This document shows positions 7,427 to 15,486 of a DNA stretch of 64,000 bases, piece by piece. The translations under genes and the position numbers were made by a program. The notes under the pieces were generated by a model, which had not been told where the DNA came from, ran no database searches, and was given only the letters and a program-made list of their open reading frames with translations. How positions within the stretch are numbered: position 1 is the stretch's first letter; every line of letters starts with the position of its first letter. The stretch spans positions 43,452-107,451 of the forward strand of contig NZ_VUMY01000009.1 in the NCBI RefSeq assembly GCF_009695935.1, given 5' to 3'. This DNA comes from Mobiluncus porci (lineage in GTDB: Bacteria; Actinomycetota; Actinomycetes; Actinomycetales; Actinomycetaceae).

Positions 7427-8635
7427 CTATTTCCCTTTGACCTTTGACATCAATACTACCGTCTCAACGTGTCGCGTGTGGGGGAACATGTCGATAAGTC
7501 TAGCATCCTTGAGTCGGTAGGAACGCATCCGTTGGAGATCCGAGACGAGGGTGGGCTGGTAACAGGAAGAATAGATTACGTGGGGAATTCCGGATTTCTC
7601 CATCCACTTGGCGAGTTCCGAGCCGAGCCCACGCCGCGGCGGATTCACGACGACAAGGTCTGGGGTTTCGAGATGTTTTTGGTTCTTTATCCATTTGGTA
7701 GCGTCGGCGGTGATGAAGTGGGGTGTGGATTCAACAAGGGTTTGCCCATTTTCCGGCACATCCTTTGCAGAATGCGCCTCCCCACCGGACTCGCTTGCTG
7801 ACGCCTTCGCGCCCTCAATCGCAGCCCCGGCCATCTCCACTCCAGTTACCTTCGCCTCTGTTGCGGAGCCAACCGCGAAAGCGAACCCGCCCACTCCACA
7901 ATAGAGATCCCAGGCGGTTTGGGGCTGGATCGTCCCCGCCCAGGTAGCGGCTTGCTGGTACATAGTCAAGGCGGCAGCCGTATTGGTTTGGAAAAAGGCG
8001 TTCGGGGCTAGTCTTAGCTCAGCGCCAACCCCGGGCATCTTCAAAAAGCGCTCATCGCTCAGGAGAATCTCCTCCTGACCGGCGAGAAGCGCGGCATGTT
8101 CCGGCTGAATGTTGACCGAAAAAACCTCTAAATGGGGAAGTACCTCTCGGAGCTCCGCCCAAGTGTTTTTCACCCGATTCAGCGCCGCCTTGGAGCGCAA
8201 CACGAGGCGAATCATGAGCTCACCTTCCGGATTGGAAGTAATCTGGACGTTTTTGACTTCCCCTTTATCGGCCTCGATTTGGTAGGGACGGACGCCGAGG
8301 CGTGTCAGGTAATCCCGAAGAGGCGCGAAAGCGGCGCGGATAGACTCCGGGTAAAGCGGGCAATCCTCGAGGTCAACGCCCCGAGGATGCTTCGAAGTGG
8401 GAGCAAGCCCGAGTCGAATATCCTTCTTCGACCCGCTCACAATCATTTTTGCCTTATTGCGAAACGCAGTCTGAGGAGAGCTAAAAGGTTCCAGCCAGGT
8501 AATTTGCTGACCTTTACCGAAAGGGGAGAGGACCTGCCTCGTGTGGCGGAGTTTCCCCTGAAGCTGCGCGTTATAGGGCATCCCCATCAAATCGCAGGAC
8601 CGGCACTTTCCGGCGCTAAAATACTTGCATCTCAC
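7427..8635 (-). CDS. rlmC: 23S rRNA (uracil-C5)-methyltransferase, RlmC-like
   Basis: A 402 aa TrmA/RumA-family enzyme that methylates a uridine in 23S rRNA using SAM and an iron-sulfur cluster. Cluster cysteines are visible at C3, C11, C14 and C92, in the N-terminal spacing of RlmC (RumB), which lacks a TRAM domain. The SAM-binding motif is DLYCGVGGFAF, the catalytic-loop motif VVVNPPRRGLG, and the nucleophile is C358 in YSSCYQP. It is somewhat longer than E. coli RlmC because of an insertion before residue 300. It is divergent from the following peptidase, with about 80 bases between starts. Assignment to U747 rather than another uridine is by similarity only. Confidence 0.85.
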   Translation of the reverse strand: MRCKYFSAGKCRSCDLMGMPYNAQLQGKLRHTRQVLSPFGKGQQITWLEPFSSPQTAFRNKAKMIVSGSKKDIRLGLAPTSKHPRGVDLEDCPLYPESIRAAFAPLRDYLTRLGVRPYQIEADKGEVKNVQITSNPEGELMIRLVLRSKAALNRVKNTWAELREVLPHLEVFSVNIQPEHAALLAGQEEILLSDERFLKMPGVGAELRLAPNAFFQTNTAAALTMYQQAATWAGTIQPQTAWDLYCGVGGFAFAVGSATEAKVTGVEMAGAAIEGAKASASESGGEAHSAKDVPENGQTLVESTPHFITADATKWIKNQKHLETPDLVVVNPPRRGLGSELAKWMEKSGIPHVIYSSCYQPTLVSDLQRMRSYRLKDARLIDMFPHTRHVETVVLMSKVKGK

Positions 8636-8716
8636 CGACTCAGTCTAAACGGATGGGACTGAGACCTGAAACTTCGGGAACAAGTGGTAGGAAAACTGAC
8701 AAGTTAGGATAGGACT

Positions 8717-9982
8717 ATGTTGGATGAGACAAAATTTTTGCCCGCGTTGAAACTTCGCGAGATTACTTTGGAAGTGCCCCTGGACCACACGGAACCGCAG
8801 GGGAGAAAAATCGAAGTGTTCGCTCGGATCGTGACCGGCGAAGACGGCGCGAATAAACCGTTCCTGTTGTTTTTGCAAGGGGGTCCCGGGAACGAGGATC
8901 CGCGTCCGGCGCTATACCCGAACCCGAATCCGAACTGGCTGCCGCGGGCATTGGAGGATTTCCAAGTTGTGATGCTCGACCAACGCGGAACGGGGAGGTC
9001 CACCCCAGTTTCGGCGGATCCGACCACCGGTGCTTTGGCCGGTTTGGACGCGACCGCGCAGGCCGAATACCTGACTCACCTGCGGGCCGATGAGATTGTC
9101 AATGACGCGGAGGCTTTGCGAGCCTACCTCGGGGTGGAGCGCTGGACTTTGCTCGGACAGTCTTTCGGAGGTTTTACTTCGGTTCACTATCTCTGTTCTC
9201 ACCCCGAGGCGCTGGCGGGAGCCATCTTGACCGGAGGTCTTACCGCGGTGGGTCACTCCATTGAAGACGTCTATTCCGAGACTTGGCAGATAATGACCGA
9301 GAAGTCCGAGAAATACTATCGGGAATTCCCGGAAGACCGCGACAAAGTGCGCCGAGTGGCGGAACTCTGCGCGGAAGGCAAGTTGACCTTGCCAAACGGC
9401 GATACGGTCAGTCCCGAGCGGTGGCGCACGGTTGGAATCACAATTGGGATGCAAGGCGGGATGCAGCGGCTCCACAATTTGCTCGACCATGACCCGCTCT
9501 CGGCGGCTTTCCGCCACGACCTCGGCGCGGCCTTACCTTTCGGGGGACGAAACCCAGTCTATGCGATTTTGCACGAGTCGTCCTATGCTGATGGGGTGGC
9601 AACTCGCTGGGCCGCGGAACGAACCATGCCCGCGGAGGTCAAGCAGGATCCGACCCTGCTCGGTGGGGAACACCTTCACCGCTCACTATTTTTGGAGGAC
9701 TCTGAGCTCTCTGGGCTTCGCGAGGCGGCAGATTTGGTGGCCGACCACGTCTGGAACCGGCTCTATTCCGCGGAAGCCTTGGCTGCGGCGCAAGTTCCGG
9801 TGGCGGCAGTGGCATATTTTCAAGATGCCTATGTGCCGCTGAAGTTTTCGCTCGAAACCGCCCAGATGATGGCGGATTGCCGACTGTGGGTGACCTCGGA
9901 ATATGAACACAATGGCCTGCGCCAAGATGTGCGGGTTCTGGATAGACTGATTGACCTACTCCAGGGGCGCATCCGGCAATAG
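8717..9982 (+). CDS. pip: proline iminopeptidase-like alpha/beta hydrolase (S33)
   Basis: A 421 aa cytoplasmic alpha/beta hydrolase. The oxyanion motif LQGGPG, then DQRGTGRS, then the nucleophile elbow GQSFGG (S149) are typical of peptidase family S33, which removes N-terminal proline from peptides. D370 (FQDAYVP) and H398 (EYEHNGL) complete the catalytic triad. There is no signal peptide. The length and the long cap domain between residues 170 and 350 fit the larger actinobacterial proline iminopeptidases. The stop is separated from the convergent zur gene by only 5 bases. Confidence 0.82.
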   Translation: MLDETKFLPALKLREITLEVPLDHTEPQGRKIEVFARIVTGEDGANKPFLLFLQGGPGNEDPRPALYPNPNPNWLPRALEDFQVVMLDQRGTGRSTPVSADPTTGALAGLDATAQAEYLTHLRADEIVNDAEALRAYLGVERWTLLGQSFGGFTSVHYLCSHPEALAGAILTGGLTAVGHSIEDVYSETWQIMTEKSEKYYREFPEDRDKVRRVAELCAEGKLTLPNGDTVSPERWRTVGITIGMQGGMQRLHNLLDHDPLSAAFRHDLGAALPFGGRNPVYAILHESSYADGVATRWAAERTMPAEVKQDPTLLGGEHLHRSLFLEDSELSGLREAADLVADHVWNRLYSAEALAAAQVPVAAVAYFQDAYVPLKFSLETAQMMADCRLWVTSEYEHNGLRQDVRVLDRLIDLLQGRIRQ

Positions 9983-9987
9983 GCTTG

Positions 9988-10443
9988 TTATTGCTGGCTT
10001 TCTTCGCCGCAGTCTGCGCACAGTCCAGTCAGCTCCACGACGTGCTCAATGTCGGAGTAGCCATTTTTGCGAGCCAGTTCGCCCAAAGTTTCCTCCAGCC
10101 CCTTGAGCTGGAATTCTTCGGTTTTTCCGCAGTTTCGACAAACTAGATGGTGGTGGTGATGCGCGACCCCGCATTCGCGATACATCATGGTGCCATCAGG
10201 GGAGCGGAGCTGGTCAAGCACGCCGGAGGCGGCTAATGAAGCCAGGTTTCGATAGACCGTGGCTAGGCCGACGGTTTCACCGGCGGTTTTCAATTTAGTG
10301 AACACATCAGCCGCGGAGAGAAAATCTTTTTCCCCGCGGACAGCATGTAAAACCGCATCAAGCTGGCGGGTTTTCCGTTGTCTGGGCTGGGTTTCCTTCA
10401 CAGTCATCCTCTCTATTTTCTCTATTGTCGCGCGTTTTGACAT
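9988..10443 (-). CDS. zur: Fur-family zinc uptake regulator (Zur)
   Basis: A 151 aa Fur-family repressor. The winged helix includes GETVGLATVYRNL (recognition helix, about 68-80). The metal-binding region has the histidine run HHHHHLVC and two CxxC motifs, CRNC and CADC, for the structural zinc. Zur rather than Fur is inferred because the gene is divergent from the znuACB zinc transporter with a palindromic operator between them. The ATG at 10443 lacks a clear Shine-Dalgarno sequence, so translation may be leaderless or begin at a later Met (about residue 13). It should repress znuACB, and probably itself, when zinc is plentiful. Confidence 0.85.
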   Translation of the reverse strand: MSKRATIEKIERMTVKETQPRQRKTRQLDAVLHAVRGEKDFLSAADVFTKLKTAGETVGLATVYRNLASLAASGVLDQLRSPDGTMMYRECGVAHHHHHLVCRNCGKTEEFQLKGLEETLGELARKNGYSDIEHVVELTGLCADCGEESQQ

Positions 10444-10461
10444 TTAGTGCCACTTAGATGA

Positions 10462-10482
10462 TAATGAGAACGATTCGCAATA
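10462..10482. promoter_or_regulatory. Zur operator
   Basis: A 21-base imperfect palindrome with core TGAGAACGATTCGCA pairs 7 of 10 symmetrical positions. It resembles the actinobacterial Zur consensus TGAAAATGATTTTCA at 11 of 15 positions. It lies between the divergent zur and znuA starts and could control both. Confidence 0.7.
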
Positions 10483-10535
10483 AGAAGTAAATGAGTTTTC
10501 TGCTCTGTTCTCAAAACTCAAACTGAAAGGAAATC

Positions 10536-11588
10536 ATGAAATTCAAGAGTGCAGGAGCCCTCGTCAGTGCCGCTTTCCTAACAGCGGGCCTCTCCGGATG
10601 TGCCACCAACAGCGGAGCGTCCGGTGGAGCCGCCAAGGCCGAAGCCGATAATGCTGGCAAGCCCATTGTTTACACCTCAACCGATGTTTGGGCCAGTGTC
10701 GCCAAGGCTGTGACGGGTGATCTCGCGGAAGTGAAGACCTCCATCGACCAGCCGAATCAAGATCCGCACTCCTATGAAGTTTCCGTGAAAGACAAGCAAC
10801 TTGTCAATGATGCCTCCGTGGTGATTGTCAACGGTGGCGGTTACGACGATTGGGCCATTCAGTTAGCTGATTCAGCAAAGGCCAAACCGGCTGTTTTGAA
10901 CGCGGTTGAAATTTCGGGTATTGACTGTGAAACAGCAGAAGAGGATGCCCACGAACACGGCGACGATGAGGAACATGCGGGAGAAACAGATGAGCACGAT
11001 CACGAAAATGAGGCAACTGAGAAAAATGATGATCACGCTGAGGACGCTCACGCCGGACACCACCACTGCGCGGTGAATGAACACGTGTTCTACGACCTGG
11101 ATACCGTCTCAGATGTGGCCGAAAAACTGGCTGAATCTTTGGGTAAGACCGATAAAACCAACGCAAAGGCCTACCGGACTAATGCCAAAGCCTTTGAAGC
11201 CAAGCTCGATGCCCTGGAAGAAAAAGCAGATGCTATTGAAGAGCGTGGTGAAAAGCATTCTTTGGCAACCGAGCCCCTAGCAAACTACCTTTTGGAGGAT
11301 GCTGGAGTTCACGACATCACTCCGGCTGCCTATGTAGAACAGTCTGAAACAGAATCCGGCCCGAGCGTGAAGACCCAGGCAGAGACGAAGGCTCTCCTCA
11401 CGCAAGGCAAAGTTGATGTGCTCTTGGTGAATGCCCAAACGGAAGATCCCGTGTCGAAGGCGCTCCAAGACGAAGCCAAAGCGAAGGGCATTCCCTTGGT
11501 GACCATGAATGAAACTTTGGCTGGAGCCAGCGACTACGTGTCTTGGATTGGGGATGCGCTCGACCAATTGGATGCGGCGCTGAAGTAA
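10536..11588 (+). CDS. znuA: zinc ABC transporter substrate-binding lipoprotein
   Basis: A 350 aa exported zinc receptor. The N-terminus is a lipoprotein signal with lipobox LSGC (Cys22). The family core (YTSTDVWASVAKAVTGD..., DPHSYEVS, VIVNGGGYDDW) is followed by a long Asp/Glu/His-rich loop at about 130-180. That loop is typical of ZnuA-type proteins and collects zinc. Further ligand regions are EHVFYDLDTV and the C-terminal VTMNE. GAAAGGA precedes the ATG. It delivers Zn2+ to the ZnuB permease; the Zur palindrome lies immediately upstream. Confidence 0.93.
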   Translation: MKFKSAGALVSAAFLTAGLSGCATNSGASGGAAKAEADNAGKPIVYTSTDVWASVAKAVTGDLAEVKTSIDQPNQDPHSYEVSVKDKQLVNDASVVIVNGGGYDDWAIQLADSAKAKPAVLNAVEISGIDCETAEEDAHEHGDDEEHAGETDEHDHENEATEKNDDHAEDAHAGHHHCAVNEHVFYDLDTVSDVAEKLAESLGKTDKTNAKAYRTNAKAFEAKLDALEEKADAIEERGEKHSLATEPLANYLLEDAGVHDITPAAYVEQSETESGPSVKTQAETKALLTQGKVDVLLVNAQTEDPVSKALQDEAKAKGIPLVTMNETLAGASDYVSWIGDALDQLDAALK

Positions 11589-11653
11589 TTGCCGAAATCC
11601 AGGCAGCCCCAAACTCACGGGATTCCAGATTCCTGGGTTGAGAAATTTGGATT

Positions 11654-11717
11654 ATCTGGGGAGTTTTTCGACACCAGAGCCCCGAAAACCGCGATGTTGT
11701 CGAAAAACTCCCCGGAT
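11654..11717. repeat. large perfect inverted repeat between znuA and znuC
   Basis: GGGGAGTTTTTCGACA at 11658-11673 is matched by its exact reverse complement at 11698-11713. The stem extends through a U-G wobble to about 20 pairs (ATCT...GGAT). The loop is about 24 bases. There is no U-run after the stem. It may weaken readthrough from znuA into znuC or protect the znuA 3' end; alternatively it is a small dispersed palindrome. Confidence 0.7.
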
Positions 11718-11756
11718 ATTTCCGGCAGGCAATATTAAAGAGAGAATCGAGCAGTT

Positions 11757-12590
11757 TTGGACTTGCTGAAAATCAATAATCTCGCCCTGAGCTACGGCGG
11801 CAGAGAGGTGTTCCACGACCTCAATCTGGAGGTGGCGCCCGGGGATATCGTCGGGATTCTGGGACAAAATGGTGCCGGAAAAACCACGCTCCTCAAAGCG
11901 GTGTTGGGGGAAGTGAAACCGGCGGCTGGCACGGTGAGCCTCAGTCAAGGGGCAAGAGTCTCCTACCTTCCCCAGCACGGACGTTTCCCGCGCAGCGCCC
12001 AAATCCGCGGTCGCGACGTGGTTTATCTGGGTCTTGAAGGGGCGAAACTCGGATTTTGGAACCAACCTGGGGCCTCGAAACGGATTCAGAAGGCAATCGA
12101 GGCGGTGGGAGCCGAATCCTACGCGGATGCCCCGATTAACCTGCTCTCCGGCGGGGAGCTACAGCGATTGCGGATAGCTGCTGCCATCGTGAGTGAACCC
12201 GAGATTCTCCTGGCCGATGAGCCCCTGGCCTCACTAGACATCAAGCACCAGGGCGAAATCGTGGAGATTTTCGAACGTCTCAGCCAACAAGGCACCGCCA
12301 TCCTTCTCGTCACCCACGAGTTGAATCCGGTCGAAAAACTGCTCGACAAGGTGGTTTACATCGCTTTAGGTCGCGCCGCCGTGGGGACTGTGAATGAAGT
12401 CATGTCGAGCGAAGTCCTCACTAGGCTCTATGGAGAAACCGTTGAGGTTGTGAAGATTGGCGGCAACTTCTTCGTCTTGGGCGGAGAATCCGGTAATCAG
12501 TTTGCTGAAGAGGCCCTCCATGGTCACCACCATGCTGGCCACTTCGAATCCGCGGAACGCCCTCACAACCCGAAAGAAGCAGGTCACTAA
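11757..12590 (+). CDS. znuC: zinc ABC transporter ATPase
   Basis: A 277 aa ABC ATPase for zinc uptake. Walker A is GQNGAGKTT (about 36-44), the Q-loop region YLPQHGRFPRS, the signature LLSGGELQRL, Walker B EILLADEPLASLD and the H-loop LLVTHEL. The C-terminus adds a His-rich tail (HGHHHAGHFES) that may bind zinc, as seen in some ZnuC proteins. The start is TTG at 11757 with only a weak upstream AAAGAGAG. The stop overlaps the znuB start in TAATG. Confidence 0.93.
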   Translation: MDLLKINNLALSYGGREVFHDLNLEVAPGDIVGILGQNGAGKTTLLKAVLGEVKPAAGTVSLSQGARVSYLPQHGRFPRSAQIRGRDVVYLGLEGAKLGFWNQPGASKRIQKAIEAVGAESYADAPINLLSGGELQRLRIAAAIVSEPEILLADEPLASLDIKHQGEIVEIFERLSQQGTAILLVTHELNPVEKLLDKVVYIALGRAAVGTVNEVMSSEVLTRLYGETVEVVKIGGNFFVLGGESGNQFAEEALHGHHHAGHFESAERPHNPKEAGH

Positions 12591-13435
12591 TGGATGTCAT
12601 CATCAACTTCGACGGTTTTTTTGAACTCCTCCCGCTGGTCCAAGAATCCCTGATTGCGGCGGCCATTCTCGCCGTGGTGGCCGGACTGCTGTCCCCCCTG
12701 GTGCAACTTAGAGACGCAGCTTTCGCAGTACACGGGACTTCCGAGCTTTCCTTCGCGGGAGCCTCGGTCGCGCTGTTCCTGGGAGCGAGTGTTACCGGCG
12801 GAGCCCTCGTCGGCTCGGTAGTGGCAGCACTCCTGATGAGCGCAACTTACACCAAGCGCTGGGGGACAAACGCGCTTATCGGCGTGCTGCTGCCTTTCGG
12901 ACTCGGTATCGGGGTGCTGTTTTTGTCCCTTTATAAAGGGCGGTCCTCGAATAAATTTGGCCTCTTGACCGGCCAAATCGTTTCGGTCGATACGAACCAA
13001 CTCGCGGTTTTTGCTGCGGTTGGTTTCCTCGTGGTCTTGACCTTGGCGCTGTTTGGGAGACGACTCTACTACGCGGCGGTGGATCCGGCGGTGGCTTTCA
13101 CCAAAGGGGTGTCCCCGCGCGTGATGAACCTCTTGTTCATGGTCATCTTGGGCCTGGTGGTGGCCTTGGCGGTGCAAATGGTTGGGGCACTCTTGGTGCT
13201 GTCGCTGTTGATTACCCCGGGGGCCGCCGCGGCCAGAGTCAGCGCGAACCCGTATCACCAACACGCCCTCGCGGTTATCTTTGCGCTCATCTCGGCTCTC
13301 GGCGGCATCCTGCTCTCGCTGGGTCCGGGTCTCCCGATTTCGCCCTATATCACGACGATTTCTTTCCTTATCTTCCTGATTTGCTGGCTAGCCGGTCGCG
13401 TCCAAAACGAAACCACTTGGTCAAAACGCAAATGA
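12590..13435 (+). CDS. znuB: zinc ABC transporter permease
   Basis: A 281 aa integral membrane protein of the ABC-3 family with eight or so hydrophobic segments. It carries the family motif around LRDAAFAVHGTSELSFAGASVA and the cytoplasmic coupling region PRVMNLLFMVILGLVVALAVQMVG. It forms the membrane channel for Zn2+ together with ZnuA and ZnuC. Its ATG overlaps the znuC stop by one base, so the two are translationally coupled and share the zur-controlled promoter. Confidence 0.92.
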   Translation: MDVIINFDGFFELLPLVQESLIAAAILAVVAGLLSPLVQLRDAAFAVHGTSELSFAGASVALFLGASVTGGALVGSVVAALLMSATYTKRWGTNALIGVLLPFGLGIGVLFLSLYKGRSSNKFGLLTGQIVSVDTNQLAVFAAVGFLVVLTLALFGRRLYYAAVDPAVAFTKGVSPRVMNLLFMVILGLVVALAVQMVGALLVLSLLITPGAAAARVSANPYHQHALAVIFALISALGGILLSLGPGLPISPYITTISFLIFLICWLAGRVQNETTWSKRK

Positions 13436-13503
13436 GTTATGGACAGGGGTAGGTCTTTCGGCTCAGTTTTGCCCTTTGCTGTCGGCAAGGTTTCTAAACG
13501 TCC

Positions 13504-14334
13504 CTAGGCAGCCAACACCGTTGGGGTAAAATCCGGAGCCACGGTTTCAACTGCCACGGAAGCATCGCGGAAAGCCTGGATTTGCGCCCGAGCCACGGCC
13601 TGGGTCGGATGTTTGCCCTCTTGCACCAGTTGCATTTGCCGAATCCAGAACTGGCCTTCCTCCAGGCGCTTCCCCCAAACCTCGGCCTCGGCGGCTTTAC
13701 GCTCGTGCTTGGCCTTGCGAGCCTCCTCTAGGTGATGTTTGGCATCAACGGCTTTATCCTGCGCTTCTTCGAGGCGGCGCTGTTTCGCAGCAGCCAGTGC
13801 CTCCCGAGCCTTTTCCTCGGCTTTACGCTCAGCAATTTCTTCCTTGCGTTCCTGACGAATTTTGGCGGAGCGTTCCTCCGCTTCTTTGCGGGCAAGCTTG
13901 GCTTCTTCGGCGTGCATCTTGTTGGCATTTGCTGAAGCCATCAGAGCCTTGTGGCTCAGCTCGGCGGCCTTCTCCTCGTCGCCCATCGCGGCAGCCTCCT
14001 TGGCCTGTTGGGCATAGGCTAGGGCTTGGCTTTCATATGCTCCGGCCGTGGAGGCGGCGTGGCGGGAACTTCCGGCAGAGCCAGCGCCTTTGAAAGACTC
14101 CAGGGCGCTGGATTCGCGCTTTGCCTTTCTCGCCGCGGCATCGTTTTGCTTCTTAAGTTCTTGGTTCAACGCCTGGTTACGGTCGAAAGTGTCGAGAGCA
14201 TTGAGAGTTTCTTCGCCCCTTTTAGTGAGGGTGCCAGCGGAGCGAGCAAAAGAGCGAATGGACGCACGCTGCTGGACCCCCAGGGTGAGGTGAGTACTCA
14301 TCCCGAGCACAGACGTGCCAAAAGTGATGCCCAT
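13504..14334 (-). CDS. coiled-coil protein of unknown function (paralogue A)
   Basis: I do not recognise the family. The start at 14334 (MGITFGTSVLGMSTHL) is chosen over 14379 because GGAGGG lies five bases before it; this gives 276 aa. The first ~30 residues are non-polar and resemble the start of the neighbouring gene. Residues from about 60 to 235 are a strongly charged Ala/Glu/Lys-rich coiled coil. The C-terminus carries QFWIRQMQLVQEGKHPTQAV, similar to the end of its neighbour. There is no signal peptide or membrane helix. It is followed by a convergent znuB and preceded by paralogue B, which reads in the same direction. Confidence 0.7.
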   Translation of the reverse strand: MGITFGTSVLGMSTHLTLGVQQRASIRSFARSAGTLTKRGEETLNALDTFDRNQALNQELKKQNDAAARKAKRESSALESFKGAGSAGSSRHAASTAGAYESQALAYAQQAKEAAAMGDEEKAAELSHKALMASANANKMHAEEAKLARKEAEERSAKIRQERKEEIAERKAEEKAREALAAAKQRRLEEAQDKAVDAKHHLEEARKAKHERKAAEAEVWGKRLEEGQFWIRQMQLVQEGKHPTQAVARAQIQAFRDASVAVETVAPDFTPTVLAA

Positions 14335-14415
14335 TTCGCCCTCCGTGGCTGTGAGACTATGTCGCCATCCTGGCAACACTCATTTACTTCGGCAAGGAGA
14401 GCCAAAATAGTAGGA

Positions 14416-15078
14416 TTACTGAACTTCTTGGAGCTGTTGGGTCCAGAAGATGGCCTGAGCCATTTGTAGCCTCACGAGACGAGATTCCGCCTCATCCTGT
14501 TTAGCTTCGATCTTCCTGGATTCCTCGGCGGTTTGGGAATCCGTCGGTGCGGCACCGAGAGGAGTGGCGGTGTTGTCGTTTTCGATGGCATAAGGTGGGG
14601 TCGGCGCGATGGCAGTCTTGGTTTTCTCCGCTTTCTCAACTTGTTCTGCTTTTTCTTCTTTCGCAGTCTGAGCCAAGCGCTGGGCCTCCGCTTGGGCCTC
14701 GCGGGCTTCCTTAGCCGCTAAAGACATTTCAATCCCGCGCATGGCCTGAGCCTGCTGGCGAGCTTGGGCTGCTTTGGCGCGCAACTGCTGAGGGTTGCCG
14801 TTCTGGGTGCTTTCCGCAGCGCGCGCTTGTTCAAGATACTGTGCGGCCTGAGCCTCAAATCCTACCGCCAGCGCCGCGGCTTCGGCGGAAGTTGTGGGGC
14901 GACGCGACTGAACCGAGGAAGAAACAATGGAGGCGCCGTCAGCCGAGGGGACTGAAATCGCAATGGTCTTCGTTTCGTCTTCGGAGAAGGATTCGGAGGC
15001 GGAGGATTTTTGGGTCGCGCCAGTTTGCGAGATGTCACGGTACATCCCGTAGCTCGTCAAACCGACGCTGAGGCTCAT
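14416..15078 (-). CDS. coiled-coil protein of unknown function (paralogue B)
   Basis: A 220 aa protein related to the downstream paralogue A. Both start with a short hydrophobic stretch containing G-x-TS-x-x-GM (here VGLTSYGMYRD). Both have a long Ala/Gln/Glu-rich helical middle (EAQAAQYLEQARAAE...) and both end with an FW-x-x-Q motif followed by VQ (MAQAIFWTQQLQEVQ). No catalytic motif, signal peptide or membrane segment is visible. The pair is probably one transcription unit running away from recA. Function is unknown; a structural or filament-like role is possible given the coiled coil, but this is speculation. Confidence 0.68.
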   Translation of the reverse strand: MSLSVGLTSYGMYRDISQTGATQKSSASESFSEDETKTIAISVPSADGASIVSSSVQSRRPTTSAEAAALAVGFEAQAAQYLEQARAAESTQNGNPQQLRAKAAQARQQAQAMRGIEMSLAAKEAREAQAEAQRLAQTAKEEKAEQVEKAEKTKTAIAPTPPYAIENDNTATPLGAAPTDSQTAEESRKIEAKQDEAESRLVRLQMAQAIFWTQQLQEVQ

Positions 15079-15298
15079 CTTCCCTCCCTGGACTTCTTGT
15101 GTCGTTTTCCTCGCGACATTCGTTTAATTCGGCAAGGGAAGAGAGGATTTTAGGAGTTAACGGAGGGTAAAGAAAATACATAAGCTAGGTAATTCTTTTG
15201 AAAATTTTCGCGGATTCTTAGGCTTTGGTGGCGAGCGCGCCTGTGACTTAGTGGCGGTTTTCTAGGGATTTTTGGAGGCGTGCGGCGTGTCGCAAGAT

Positions 15299-15320
15299 TC
15301 GAACGCGTGTTCGATATAAT
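15299..15320 (+). promoter_or_regulatory. recA promoter with LexA (SOS) box
   Basis: TCGAACGCGTGTTCGA at 15299-15314 is an exact actinobacterial LexA site (TCGAAC-N4-GTTCGA). It directly abuts a perfect -10 hexamer TATAAT at 15315-15320. LexA bound here would cover the promoter. This leaves a 5' untranslated region of about 160 bases before recA. Confidence 0.85.
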
Positions 15321-15486
15321 GTTTTCCACAGGTGACGAAAATTGGCGTTTTCCACATGGTGCAAGATAGCCGATTTTTCACGCGGGAGGTTGCGCGTAGT
15401 CTCATCTTGAAGGCCTCGGAGAGGGGCTGGAGCAGACAACCTGGATAATCGGGCAGCGGCGAGCTGCGGACAAGAAAGGCAAAATA

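Noticed and set aside
12587..13264. 225 aa minus-strand frame opposite znuB
   Set aside because: Shadow of a clear membrane permease; composition (Gln/His/Arg-rich) is that of antisense translation of hydrophobic codons.
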